A stretch of DNA of 64,000 nt from Lachnospiraceae bacterium. GTDB taxonomy: Bacteria; Bacillota; Clostridia; Lachnospirales; Lachnospiraceae. The DNA lies in contig JAIKZI010000039.1 in assembly GCA_024682375.1 (NCBI GenBank), forward strand, positions 144,338 to 208,337, given 5' to 3'. Each line of letters starts with the position of its first letter. Positions within the stretch are counted from its first letter, which is position 1. Both the position numbers and the translations under genes were made by a program. Below, in pieces: positions 17,540-27,623 of this stretch. The notes beneath the pieces are model-generated. The model had not been told where the DNA came from. It saw only the letters and a program-made list of their open reading frames with translations, and searched no databases.

Positions 17540-18940
17540 TTACTTACCTCCGAGCAATTGCTTAACAATATGCTGTATATTGACAACTTCTATATCGTCA
17601 GGTACCCCCTGTCCATTGCAGACATATGAGATATCTGTGTCCGCATAAAGTTTAGTATTCAAAATATTTCCACACACATCTGTCTCATCGAGCTTTGTGA
17701 AAATAAGATGAAAGTCAGTAAATGATTTATAAATATCGACAATAGCTTTCAAATCTCTATATTTTGTTGTAGCAGAAAGAACTAGATAAACATCTTTTTG
17801 GAATGCAGGATCTACAGCATTTAGGATATCCTCCATATCTTTTCTCTGTCCCTTGTTCTTATGGGAAAATCCTGCTGTATCAACAAGAATCAAATCCAAA
17901 CCGCCCATCTTTGCAATGGCTTCGTTCATGTCATCCTTTGTAAGAACAACATCCAAAGGAATTTCAAGAATGTTTGCATAGGTTCTAAGCTGATCTGTAG
18001 CCGCAATTCTATATGTATCAGTAGTCAAAAGTCCTACAGTTTTTCCGTAGTTTAATTTGTACCTAGATGCTAGTTTAGCAATTGTTGTTGTCTTTCCAAC
18101 ACCTGTTGGCCCAATCAAAAAGACGATAAAAGGTTTACTATCACCACAGACAATTGTCTTAGGTTTACCCATCATAAGCACAAGCTTCTGATATACATTG
18201 GATAAAAGGAAATCCAGATTATTTCCTGTTCTAATAACCTTTTCCATATCCTTTATAATCTGATTAACGTACTTTTCATCAACTTCATTAGAAAGCAATA
18301 CGTTATAAAGCATGCTGACAAACTGGCGGTTAGTGGTTTTACTTTTTTCCTCCATGTCAGCATTGATAGAATCTTTCAAGTTAACAAATCCATCCTCTTC
18401 AGGTTTTTCAACGGCCTTAGGAGCCTTCTGATATGCAGGATTTGTAGGTTGTTTCACTTCCTGATTCATATTAGGAAGGAGAGAGTCAAGTCTCTTGTCT
18501 TCTGCATTAGCATAATTTTCAGTGTTTCTATGACGATTAACCTCTATAGACTCGGATTTTTTTATAACATCATTCACGGCTTTGAAAGCACTTCTAAGAG
18601 ATTCTTCTGCAAGTGCATCTGCATCCTGATTTGAAGGTGCAGAAGTAAGAGGTGGCAGAGGATTTTTCTTTGTTTCTACATGATTTACAACTCCTCTTTC
18701 ACCGGCAACTGCATCGAAATGACCACCTTCGCCAAGCGCTGTAGAAGGATTCTGTTTAACAGGTGTCTTATCGTCTTCAAGAGCTGCAGTAACTTCATAA
18801 GTACTTGTCTTAAAGATTCCAAAAACTCCCTTAGGACGAATCTCTTTTACATTCATAATAACTACTGAATCACCCAATTCATTTTTAGCATTTTGTATTG
18901 CTTCATCTCTGCTATTTCCAGTAAATTTCTTAATTGTCAT
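17540..18940 (-). CDS. flhF: SRP-like GTPase FlhF
   Basis: VFLIGPTGVGKTTTIAKLASRYKL, TTDTYRIAATDQLRTYANIL, LILVDTAGFSHKN. Confidence 0.95.
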   Translation of the reverse strand: MTIKKFTGNSRDEAIQNAKNELGDSVVIMNVKEIRPKGVFGIFKTSTYEVTAALEDDKTPVKQNPSTALGEGGHFDAVAGERGVVNHVETKKNPLPPLTSAPSNQDADALAEESLRSAFKAVNDVIKKSESIEVNRHRNTENYANAEDKRLDSLLPNMNQEVKQPTNPAYQKAPKAVEKPEEDGFVNLKDSINADMEEKSKTTNRQFVSMLYNVLLSNEVDEKYVNQIIKDMEKVIRTGNNLDFLLSNVYQKLVLMMGKPKTIVCGDSKPFIVFLIGPTGVGKTTTIAKLASRYKLNYGKTVGLLTTDTYRIAATDQLRTYANILEIPLDVVLTKDDMNEAIAKMGGLDLILVDTAGFSHKNKGQRKDMEDILNAVDPAFQKDVYLVLSATTKYRDLKAIVDIYKSFTDFHLIFTKLDETDVCGNILNTKLYADTDISYVCNGQGVPDDIEVVNIQHIVKQLLGGK

Positions 18941-20990
18941 TTATTGTCACCATTCCCACTGATCGTAATTCTACATTTGGCTCAACTTCGTTAAATGAAA
19001 CCACTATTAAATCACTATAGTAATCTTCCGTCAGATTTTTGAAATACATTCTAACAATTGGAGAACAAACTACTATAGGAGCAAGCCCCTGGTCCTCAAA
19101 TTTCTTTATTTCAACTCCAAGAGAATCCATAATTGCTCTGACTTTCTCTGGATCTAACGTCAAATACGCACCCTGCTCTGTCTGTTTTACGGATCCCATA
19201 ATTTCCTGTTCCAGACGAGGATCTAAAGTAATAACATCGGATGTCTCATTTGCCGGGAAGTATTTACTTGAAATAGCTCTCTTAAGCCCCTGTCTTACAT
19301 ATTCCGTAAGGACATCCGTATCTCTTGTAGTAGATGCATGATCTGCTAACACTTCAAATATAGAGAGCAAATCTCGAATTGAGATTCCTTCCTTCAAAAG
19401 GTTCTGCAAAACCTTTTCAATTTCACCTAAACCTAAAAGTTTAGGAATCAATTCATCAACCAAAACAGGATTTGACTTTTTGAGGTTCTCGACAAGATTC
19501 TGAACATCCTGTCGTGTAAGTAGCTCGTCAATATGAGTTCTTATAACCTCTGTCAAATGAGTTGCAATGATTGAAGGCGGATCAACAACAGTATATCCTA
19601 AACTTTCAGCCCTCTCTCTTTGCGACTCCGTAATCCAGATAGCTGGAAGATGGAATGAAGGCTCAAATGTAGGAATACCTGTAATCTCTTCCTCAACATA
19701 TCCAGGATTCATCGCCATATAATGATCAAAAAGAATTTCTCCTTCAGCTACCTGGATACCTTTTATCTTAATAATATATTGATTAGGATTCAGCTGAATA
19801 TTATCTCTAAGTCTAATAATTGGAACTACAGTACCAAGCTCAAGAGCAATCTGACGTCTAATCATAACTACTCTGTCCAAAAGATCTCCACCCTGATTTA
19901 CATCAGCTAGAGGGATAATACCATATCCAAATTCAAGTTCAATAGGGTCAACCTGAAGAAGTGATACAACATTTTCAGGACGTCTAACTTCTTCTGCTTC
20001 AGTCTCTTCTGTTTCTACAGCTTCTTCAGTAGCTTCCTGTTCAATATTCTTCTGAATATTATAGCCTGTAATTATAAGAGCAATACCAAGGCCACCGAAA
20101 ATAACTAAATTCAAAGGTGTAAAAATTCCTAAAAAAGTCAAAACACTTCCAGCTAAAAGAAGCACCTGAGAATTACCAAACAACTGCTTAACAAGAGTTT
20201 CGCCAAAATCATTTTCATTCGAACCCTTTGTTACAAGAATACCTGTAGACAGCGAAATAAGAAGTGATGGAATCTGTGATGTAATACCATCACCAATAGT
20301 AAGAATTCCATACTGCTGAAAAGCATCATTAGCAGCCATACCGCCCTGAGTCATTCCCATCATAATTCCACCTACCAGGTTGATAAGTGTAATAATAAGT
20401 CCGGCTATAGCATCTCCTTTTACATACTTAGTAGCACCATCCATGTTACCGAAGAAACTTGACTCATCCTGCAACTTCTTTCGTCTGGCAGCGGCCTGCT
20501 CATCATTGATAGCACCAGTATTCAAATCGGCATCGATAGCCATCTGCTTACCAGGCATAGCATCCAAAGAGAAACGTGCTGATACCTCAGCTACTCGCTC
20601 AGAACCTTTATTGATAACCATAAACTGGATTATAAGTAAAATTACAAAGACAATACCACCGATGATGATATTACCACCACCTACGAACTGTCCGAAAGTA
20701 ACGACTACATTTCCAGGATTTCCTGTTGTAAGAATAAGTCTTGTTGAACTTACGTTTAGAGAAATTCTAAAAATTGTAGTAAACAAAAGTAACGTTGGGA
20801 AAAAAGCCATATCCAGGATTTCCTTCATGAAAATCGTGTTTAGCATAATTACCAACGCAACACCTATATTAAAGGCTAACAATATATCCAACAAAATGGA
20901 GGGAATAGGTACAATGAAGAATACAACGGCGGCAAGCATATAAAATACAACGCCAAAATCCATACCGTTTACATTTAATTTCTGTAGCAC
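18930..20990 (-). CDS. flhA: Flagellar export protein FlhA
   Basis: RFSLDAMPGKQMAIDADLNTGAINDEQAAARRKKLQDESSFFGNMDGATKYVKGDAIAGLIITLIN. Confidence 0.97.
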   Translation of the reverse strand: MLQKLNVNGMDFGVVFYMLAAVVFFIVPIPSILLDILLAFNIGVALVIMLNTIFMKEILDMAFFPTLLLFTTIFRISLNVSSTRLILTTGNPGNVVVTFGQFVGGGNIIIGGIVFVILLIIQFMVINKGSERVAEVSARFSLDAMPGKQMAIDADLNTGAINDEQAAARRKKLQDESSFFGNMDGATKYVKGDAIAGLIITLINLVGGIMMGMTQGGMAANDAFQQYGILTIGDGITSQIPSLLISLSTGILVTKGSNENDFGETLVKQLFGNSQVLLLAGSVLTFLGIFTPLNLVIFGGLGIALIITGYNIQKNIEQEATEEAVETEETEAEEVRRPENVVSLLQVDPIELEFGYGIIPLADVNQGGDLLDRVVMIRRQIALELGTVVPIIRLRDNIQLNPNQYIIKIKGIQVAEGEILFDHYMAMNPGYVEEEITGIPTFEPSFHLPAIWITESQRERAESLGYTVVDPPSIIATHLTEVIRTHIDELLTRQDVQNLVENLKKSNPVLVDELIPKLLGLGEIEKVLQNLLKEGISIRDLLSIFEVLADHASTTRDTDVLTEYVRQGLKRAISSKYFPANETSDVITLDPRLEQEIMGSVKQTEQGAYLTLDPEKVRAIMDSLGVEIKKFEDQGLAPIVVCSPIVRMYFKNLTEDYYSDLIVVSFNEVEPNVELRSVGMVTINDN

Positions 20991-21044
20991 GTCTCCCCTC
21001 CTTTCAAAAGTCTATAATTCATGTGTCTAATTACCCAATTTAAA

Positions 21045-22175
21045 TTACACTAGGTTTCTACTATTATATACCAACGCAAGAATCTCGGCTACTGCTTCAT
21101 ACAATTCTGGAGGTATCTCTTGACCTATATCGACAGTTGCATAAAGTGCTCTAGCTAAAGGCTTATTTTCAGTAATTAAAATACCATTTTCTTTCGCAAC
21201 TTCTTTAATCTTGTTAGCGACATAATCCTCACCCTTTGCAACAACAATAGGCGCTGTAGATTCATTTGAATCATATTTAAGCGCTACAGCAATATGCGTA
21301 GGGTTTGTGATTACTACATCGGCATCCGGAACACTTTGCATCATTCTTCTTTGAGAAACTTCCTGCATCTTCTGACGCTGTTTCTGTTTAATCTGCGGAT
21401 CACCTTCAGTATCCTTAAATTCATCCTTTACTTCCTGTTTTGTCATCTTCATATCTTCATTAAACTTACGTTTTTGATAGATATAATCCATAAGACCGAT
21501 AACAAAATAAAGCAAAGAAATCTTAAGTCCTGTATCAATTACGATATCTCCAACCAGAGCAATTGCACCTTTTAGGTTAATATCATAAAGTATAAAAAGT
21601 GTTCCCGCTCTATCCTTCAAAGTGTTATATGCAACCCAGAAAATAATTCCCACCTTTAGAATAGATTTAATCAATTCGAAAATTGATTTTTTGGAAAAAA
21701 TTCTTTTAAATCCATTAATTGGATTCATTTTATTTAGATTAGGTTTCATAGGTTCAGCACTGACCTGCCAACCTACCTGTACAATTTCACCTAAAATACA
21801 AACCATTACACCCGCTATTAGAAAAGGGGCTAATATTAATAACATCCTAAGTATAACTGGGAAAATCAAAGATATAAACGCTTGGACAGAAACACCATCT
21901 CTCTGACTTTCAACGAAATCAGGCATTCGATTTTGATATGTCCATTTAAAGATATTTATTAGATTTGAACCAACGAATCCCACAAAAACTTTTAACGTCA
22001 CAAACAAAGCCATCAAGCCAAAAGCATTAGTTAATTCTTTGCTCTTTGCTACCTGGCCTTTCTTTCTAGCATCAGAAAGTCGCTTAGGTGTAGCGGCTTC
22101 GGTCTTCTCTCCTCCTGGTCCTTCCTGAGGCGAGAAGAACTGTAGATCAAATTGTATTAAATACAATTCACTCAT
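21045..22175 (-). CDS. flhB: Flagellar export protein FlhB
   Basis: EKTEAATPKRLSDARKKGQVAKSKEL; autocleavage motif NPTHIAVALKYD. Confidence 0.97.
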   Translation of the reverse strand: MSELYLIQFDLQFFSPQEGPGGEKTEAATPKRLSDARKKGQVAKSKELTNAFGLMALFVTLKVFVGFVGSNLINIFKWTYQNRMPDFVESQRDGVSVQAFISLIFPVILRMLLILAPFLIAGVMVCILGEIVQVGWQVSAEPMKPNLNKMNPINGFKRIFSKKSIFELIKSILKVGIIFWVAYNTLKDRAGTLFILYDINLKGAIALVGDIVIDTGLKISLLYFVIGLMDYIYQKRKFNEDMKMTKQEVKDEFKDTEGDPQIKQKQRQKMQEVSQRRMMQSVPDADVVITNPTHIAVALKYDSNESTAPIVVAKGEDYVANKIKEVAKENGILITENKPLARALYATVDIGQEIPPELYEAVAEILALVYNSRNLV

Positions 22176-22960
22176 TTCTGCAGAACCCTCATCATCGAAA
22201 CTAACATATTTCTCATTTCTTTAAAGATGTAATTTGAAACATCCGGAAGTAAATATACAACAATAAACAAAACTGAAAAGCCGGCTAAAAGTTTAATCTG
22301 AATACCTACAGAGAACATATTCATCTGAGGCGCAACCTTTGCAATAACACCTAATACGACATTTATTATCATAGTACATGCAAAAACCGGCAACATAATT
22401 CTAAACGAAATAGTGAAAAAATGAGTCATATAAACAGTCATCATTTTTATCAAATTAGTAGTATCTACATTCGCTCCACCTAACTGTATCAGCTGAAACG
22501 AATCCACTATAGCTCTAAGTATATATTGATACATACCTGTAACAATAAGCATGATATAAACATAGTAATAATATAACTGACCGGTAAGTGTAGCCAAAGA
22601 ACCAGTCGAAGGATCGAACTGTGATGCCATAGATAGTCCGATATCCATATCTATAATATTACCAGCAAACATAATAATATATGTACAAATATTTGCTGAG
22701 AATCCCAGTAGCAATCCTGTAATAGCCTCTTTTAAAACCAAAGTAGCATATCCTATTACCGAGACATAAGTATAAGCTTCAACAGGTCTGAATGTATAGT
22801 AAACAAGCATTGCAACAAACAAAGAAAGACCGACCCTAACTCTTCTCGGCACATTACGCATCGAGAAGAAAGGAGCGGCCGCAACAAATGATGCAATTCT
22901 TACTAGAACCAACAAAAAATATTCAAAATCAATTAACGAAAAAGTAAAATTTAATGTCAT
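22172..22960 (-). CDS. fliR: Flagellar export protein FliR
   Basis: Multi-TM, FliR-type EAITGLLLGFSANICTYIIMFAGNIIDMDIGLSMA; synteny. Confidence 0.95.
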   Translation of the reverse strand: MTLNFTFSLIDFEYFLLVLVRIASFVAAAPFFSMRNVPRRVRVGLSLFVAMLVYYTFRPVEAYTYVSVIGYATLVLKEAITGLLLGFSANICTYIIMFAGNIIDMDIGLSMASQFDPSTGSLATLTGQLYYYYVYIMLIVTGMYQYILRAIVDSFQLIQLGGANVDTTNLIKMMTVYMTHFFTISFRIMLPVFACTMIINVVLGVIAKVAPQMNMFSVGIQIKLLAGFSVLFIVVYLLPDVSNYIFKEMRNMLVSMMRVLQK

Positions 22961-22963
22961 AGA

Positions 22964-23233
22964 TTATTTGATAAATAAAGTAAAATCAGACCACAAATCA
23001 ACCATATAAGTAGTTAGATTAGTCATTATAAATGAACCGAAAATTACAAGCGATAAGAATATCGCTAATAACTTAGGAACGAAAGTCAATGTCTGTTCCT
23101 GGATAGACGTAACAGTCTGAAAAATACTAACTACCAAACCTATAACCAAAGAAACAATAAGCATCGGAGCCGAATTAATAATAATCTGATATATTGCATT
23201 TCGCATCATATCAAGTACTGCACCTTGTGACAT
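22964..23233 (-). CDS. fliQ: Flagellar export protein FliQ
   Basis: 89 aa, 2 TM, VSIFQTVTSIQEQTLTFVPKL. Confidence 0.96.
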   Translation of the reverse strand: MSQGAVLDMMRNAIYQIIINSAPMLIVSLVIGLVVSIFQTVTSIQEQTLTFVPKLLAIFLSLVIFGSFIMTNLTTYMVDLWSDFTLFIK

Positions 23234-23247
23234 TCTCTCCTCCTAAA

Positions 23248-24078
23248 TCAGTAGAATGTTCTAACTACATTTCCAATTACGAGATCCCATCCATCTGCAA
23301 GTACAAATAGTAGAATCTTGAACGGTAGCGAAATGGTTGTCGGCGGGAGCATCATCATACCCATCGACATAAGAACCGATGCAACTACCATATCAATAAC
23401 GATAAATGGAATATATATAACGAATCCTATGATAAAAGCTGTTCTAAGTTCACTCAAAATGAATGAAGGAACCAAAACATAAAATGGAACATCATCATAG
23501 TCATCATATTTCACTTTGGCTATATCACAGAATAGATTTAAATCCTTCGTCTGTGTCTGACCATACATGAATTCTCTAATAGGACCTTCTGCCTTTTCCA
23601 AAGCGACTTCCTGTGTTATCTCACCTTTATCAAAAGGTTGAATAGCATCAGTATTAATCTTTGTAAAAGTAGGCCACATTATAAATATTGTCAAAAACAG
23701 TGCCAAACCAATTAGCACCTGATTAGGTGGTGACGTCTGTGTTCCAATAGCCGCTCTTACGAAATGTAATACAATGATAATTCGAATAAACGAAGTCATC
23801 ATAATCAAAATCGAAGGCGCTAAAGAAATAACCGTGAGAACGATTAGAATTCTCACGGTCGATGTAAGTGATCCGGTATCACCATTTAAGGTGAGGGAAA
23901 AAATCTCACCATCACCAGTCTTCTGATCACTCGCATTTGGAGCCTTCTCTGTTGCACCATAAGAATTATCTGTAGCATATACTCTTCCAGCTTTCGAAAG
24001 AGATACAGTAGAAAATACCAGTACAAACACTGCAAAGGCTATTGACAGACGACAATACCATTTCTTTAGTTTCGTCAT
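23248..24078 (-). CDS. fliP: Flagellar export protein FliP
   Basis: SFIRIIIVLHFVRAAIGTQTSPPNQVLIGLALFLTIFIM; SMGMMMLPPTTISLPFKILLFVLADGWDLV. Confidence 0.97.
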   Translation of the reverse strand: MTKLKKWYCRLSIAFAVFVLVFSTVSLSKAGRVYATDNSYGATEKAPNASDQKTGDGEIFSLTLNGDTGSLTSTVRILIVLTVISLAPSILIMMTSFIRIIIVLHFVRAAIGTQTSPPNQVLIGLALFLTIFIMWPTFTKINTDAIQPFDKGEITQEVALEKAEGPIREFMYGQTQTKDLNLFCDIAKVKYDDYDDVPFYVLVPSFILSELRTAFIIGFVIYIPFIVIDMVVASVLMSMGMMMLPPTTISLPFKILLFVLADGWDLVIGNVVRTFY

Positions 24079-24079
24079 G

Positions 24080-24454
24080 TTATTCCTTTTTATTTGGAAG
24101 ATTAGTAAACTGCTTTAGAATCTCCTGAAACTTTCCACTAGATTTAAAACTATTATCATCGCAACCAACAATTGAAACAGCTTCACTATCCAGCTCTCCA
24201 AGAAAGACTATCTCATCTTTGCCCACACCAATCACAATATATCTATTCTGACCAGTCTGAACTATTTCAACGAACTTATTGTTTCCAACTCTGATAGTCT
24301 CAACGATTTTCAGATTCTTACCAATTTGCTGCTGTTTTTGAAATCCTGCCATCCACTTCGTGGTATAGAATGTCAAAACCAATACAGCAATAAAAATAAA
24401 TAAAACAATAATCAGTTGAAATAAACTCTCTCCCTGAGAAGTAAGCAAAATCAT
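24080..24454 (-). CDS. fliO: Flagellar biosynthetic protein FliO/FliZ
   Basis: Single TM, short FliO-like domain, located upstream of fliP. Confidence 0.8.
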   Translation of the reverse strand: MILLTSQGESLFQLIIVLFIFIAVLVLTFYTTKWMAGFQKQQQIGKNLKIVETIRVGNNKFVEIVQTGQNRYIVIGVGKDEIVFLGELDSEAVSIVGCDDNSFKSSGKFQEILKQFTNLPNKKE

Positions 24455-24458
24455 CTAA

Positions 24459-24821
24459 TTAGCCTATAACCTTCTTTACAGCCTCAAGAACACGTTCTGC
24501 CTGGAAAGGTTTTACAATGAAATCCTTAGCTCCAGACTGAATAGCTTCGATAACCATTGCCTGCTGACCCATAGCTGAGCACATAATAATTGAAGCATTA
24601 GGATCATTTTCTCTAATTGCTTTAAGTGCCTGAATACCGTCCATCTCTGGCATTGTGATATCCATAAGTACAAGATCAGGTTTACATTCTGCGTAAGTAT
24701 CAACGGCCTTCTTACCGTTTTCAGCCTCACCTACAATGTTATAACCATTCTTTGAGAGGATGTCTTTAATCATCATTCTCATAAATGCTGCGTCATCTAC
24801 AACCATTACATTCTTTGCCAT
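24459..24821 (-). CDS. cheY: Chemotaxis response regulator CheY
   Basis: VVDDAAFMRMMIKDIL, KPDLVLMDITMPEMDG, IVKPFQAERVLEAV. Confidence 0.95.
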   Translation of the reverse strand: MAKNVMVVDDAAFMRMMIKDILSKNGYNIVGEAENGKKAVDTYAECKPDLVLMDITMPEMDGIQALKAIRENDPNASIIMCSAMGQQAMVIEAIQSGAKDFIVKPFQAERVLEAVKKVIG

Positions 24822-24837
24822 TTGTTCTCTCCTATCA

Positions 24838-26034
24838 TCAATCAGTCAATATTTCCGTTATACGGATACCGAAAGATTCCTCAATAACAACAACTTCACC
24901 TTTTGCAACATATTTGCCATTGACTAAAACGTCAATAGGTTCACCTGCTATCTTATTTAATTCTATTATAGTTCCGGGAGCAAAATCAAGTATTTCCTGA
25001 ATAGATTTATGAGTTCTTCCCAATTCCACTGTAACTTCAAGCGGAACATCCTTGATCAAATCGATGTTTTCCTGCAAAGCAATCACCGGCTGACCGCCTG
25101 TAAATGCTGAAAACTGAGCAGATTGTACATCGACCGGCTGCTGCATTTGCATCTGTGGCATCATTTGTGGAGCCATCTGCATTTGAGGTGCCATCTGAGG
25201 TGCCATCTGTGGAGCCATCTGAGGCTGTGCCTGCTGCATCTGAGGCTGTGCCTGCTGTTGAGCTGTTTCCAAGGATCCCATCTGCATCTCATTCTGAGGT
25301 ACAGCACTAACTTCCTGGCCACTTCCTTCTGGGGAATTAGAATCCGAATCAGCTTCCATATTTCCCTGTACACAAGAAATCATCTCATGAACTAAAGATA
25401 CTGGATACAACTGCATCATCTTACTATCAACCAAGTCACCAATCTGAAGATGGAACTCAATCTTTACAAACAATCCAGAAATGAAGTCTCCAAATTCAGA
25501 GCCCTCTTTTACATCATCTAATTCAATAAGATTAGATGATGGTGGACTGATATCTACCATCTTATTTAGCATAGATGATAATGATGTCGCTGATGAACCC
25601 ATCATCTGGTTCATAGCTTCACTAATAGCAGAAAGATGAATCTCAGTAAGTTCACCATCTGTATTCGTGCCGTCACCACCCATCATTAGATCAGTAATTA
25701 CCTTAACATCAGATTCCTTAAGTACCAACTCGTTGCTACCTGAAAGACCCTTTGTGTAAGTAATCTTAACTAAAACGCATGGTTTATCATATTCATCTAT
25801 TATATCTGTCCACGTGGAAGTTGATACTACTGGAGTAGAAATATCTACCTTTGTATTTACAAGGGAAAAAAGGGCTGTTGCTCCACTTCCCATACAAATA
25901 TTGGCAATTTCTCCAATGGTATCTTTTTCGTCTGTGGTTAGGTCAGCTGCTCCAGCTGAATCAGAAGAACCTCCGCCACCGCCTCCATTTAGGAGAGCAT
26001 CAATTTCTTCCTGGGATAAAGAGCCGTCACTCAT
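24838..26034 (-). CDS. fliY: Flagellar switch protein FliY (CheC + FliN fusion)
   Basis: N-terminal SQEEIDALLNGG, CheC-type domain, M/P/Q-rich linker, C-terminal FliN domain VPLEVTVELGRTHKSIQEILDFAPGTIIELN. Confidence 0.95.
   Translation of the reverse strand: MSDGSLSQEEIDALLNGGGGGGSSDSAGAADLTTDEKDTIGEIANICMGSGATALFSLVNTKVDISTPVVSTSTWTDIIDEYDKPCVLVKITYTKGLSGSNELVLKESDVKVITDLMMGGDGTNTDGELTEIHLSAISEAMNQMMGSSATSLSSMLNKMVDISPPSSNLIELDDVKEGSEFGDFISGLFVKIEFHLQIGDLVDSKMMQLYPVSLVHEMISCVQGNMEADSDSNSPEGSGQEVSAVPQNEMQMGSLETAQQQAQPQMQQAQPQMAPQMAPQMAPQMQMAPQMMPQMQMQQPVDVQSAQFSAFTGGQPVIALQENIDLIKDVPLEVTVELGRTHKSIQEILDFAPGTIIELNKIAGEPIDVLVNGKYVAKGEVVVIEESFGIRITEILTD
25137..25262. repeat. In-frame tandem repeat encoding the QPQM/MAPQ linker of FliY
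   Basis: Repeated gccatctg(a/t)g(g)-type units encode QAQPQMQQAQPQMAPQMAPQMAPQMQMAPQMMPQMQMQQP. Confidence 0.8.
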
Positions 26035-27019
26035 CTTCTTCCTTCTCCTCCCTAATCACTTTTGTCACTCTAACTGCGTATTGCTTGCCTCGGGTTCCTG
26101 GAAGACCCGTGAATTTCAAAATGTCTCCGACATAAACTGAAAGTTCGTCATCGACCTTACTATCTAGTCTTATAATATCACCAGGACGTAGACTCGAGAA
26201 ATCATGAACTGAAATAGATGATTTTCCAAGGACTACGTTAACTGGAATAGCCGACTTATTAATCAATCTTTCAACTGTAGAATTGTAAGTCTGATCATCT
26301 TTCTCTTGCATATTTGAATACCAGAATTTAGTATTCAACTTATCCATGATCGGTTCAAGTGTAATGTATGGTAAACATACATTCATCAAACCTTCGACAT
26401 CACCTATCTTGATATTTACCGTAATAACGGCTGTCATTTCAGAAGGCGAAATAATCTGTGCGAACTGTGAATTGGTCTCTATTCGCTCCATTCTAGGATT
26501 AACATCTAAAACATTAGCCCAAGGTTCACGAAGCAAATTAACACATACATTCATGATTCGCTCTATAAGTAGAAGCTCAATTTCCGAGAAATCCCTCAAT
26601 TTATCAATAGGATCTCCATTTCCACCAAGCAATCTATCAACAATAGCGTACCCCAGTTTAGAAGCCATTTCAATGATGATATTTCCCTTTAAAGGCGAAA
26701 AATCAATAACTCCAAGGAGTACTGGATTCGAAAGAGCATTCGAAAATTCCATATATGAAATCGCTTCTGCGTTCATAACTTCAACCTGAATATTCTTTCG
26801 TAAATAAATTGGCAGGTTAGTAGATAATAATCGGCCGTAATGTTCAAAAATCATCTCTAGAGTACGAAGATGTTCTTTCGAGAATTTGGAAGGACGTGCA
26901 AAGTCATACTCTTTCACCTGATTTTCACTATTCTTTTTCATTTCCTCGGCATCTACTTCACCGCTGTTTAGAGCTTGAAGCAGACTATCGATTTCGCTCT
27001 GTGAAAGTACGTCACCCAC
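26027..27019 (-). CDS. fliM: Flagellar motor switch protein FliM
   Basis: LSQSEIDSLLQAL; YDFARPSKFSKEHLRTLEMIFEHYGRLLSTNLPIYLR. Confidence 0.97.
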   Translation of the reverse strand: MGDVLSQSEIDSLLQALNSGEVDAEEMKKNSENQVKEYDFARPSKFSKEHLRTLEMIFEHYGRLLSTNLPIYLRKNIQVEVMNAEAISYMEFSNALSNPVLLGVIDFSPLKGNIIIEMASKLGYAIVDRLLGGNGDPIDKLRDFSEIELLLIERIMNVCVNLLREPWANVLDVNPRMERIETNSQFAQIISPSEMTAVITVNIKIGDVEGLMNVCLPYITLEPIMDKLNTKFWYSNMQEKDDQTYNSTVERLINKSAIPVNVVLGKSSISVHDFSSLRPGDIIRLDSKVDDELSVYVGDILKFTGLPGTRGKQYAVRVTKVIREEKEEDE

Positions 27020-27074
27020 GGTCGATTCTCACCACCTTCCTGTAAAAAAGACCTATATAACACATAAGATATTA

Positions 27075-27611
27075 TTACTGCTTTGGCTGAATAACAGCTT
27101 TTGCAAATCCGACAGCGGAAACAACATCTCCTCCGAATGAATTAGCAAGTTCATCCTTGATCTGATCCTGGATATCCTGCTTCTTTTCATTGAAGTTATC
27201 GCATGTATACTGTGAAACGATATCATTTACAGCTCTCTGAATAACACCGTCATATGTGTTCATAGTATCTTTAGTATAAGTTCCGGCCTTATAGCCATCG
27301 CTTTCCTTGTTAATATTGATAACAATCTTAACAAGTGCTACACCACCATCAGATAGAGATATTGTCATATCATCTGCAGGTGTGTAAGCTTCAGTTGTTT
27401 CAAGTGATGTACTTGAACCACTCGTGGACTGTCCAGCGGATAGATCCAAATCAATTGCTCCAGCAACTTTTGAAATCAACTCATTCGCTTTCTTAGTTTC
27501 AGGCATAATAGTAAAAGTAAGTAAAGCTGTTAGCACTAGATTTACAAGGACCAGCACTAGGGTGATCAATGTAATAATACTTTTTTTCATAACTTTAAAT
27601 ACCCCTTTCAA
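27075..27611 (-). CDS. fliL: FliL-like flagellar basal body-associated protein (start probably at internal MKKSII)
   Basis: Single N-terminal TM plus FliL-like domain; position between motB and fliM. Confidence 0.85.
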   Translation of the reverse strand: MKGVFKVMKKSIITLITLVLVLVNLVLTALLTFTIMPETKKANELISKVAGAIDLDLSAGQSTSGSSTSLETTEAYTPADDMTISLSDGGVALVKIVININKESDGYKAGTYTKDTMNTYDGVIQRAVNDIVSQYTCDNFNEKKQDIQDQIKDELANSFGGDVVSAVGFAKAVIQPKQ

Positions 27612-27623
27612 AAAGTAAGTAAT

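Noticed and set aside
20380-20943. 187-aa plus-strand ORF opposite flhA
   Set aside because: Mirror ORF of conserved flhA coding sequence; S/I/P-rich composition expected from reverse complement.
25137-25262. Short repeats resembling a CRISPR or minisatellite
   Set aside because: Units are short, have no spacers and remain in frame within fliY, encoding the protein linker.
26346-26789. 147-aa plus-strand ORF opposite fliM
   Set aside because: Antisense artefact.
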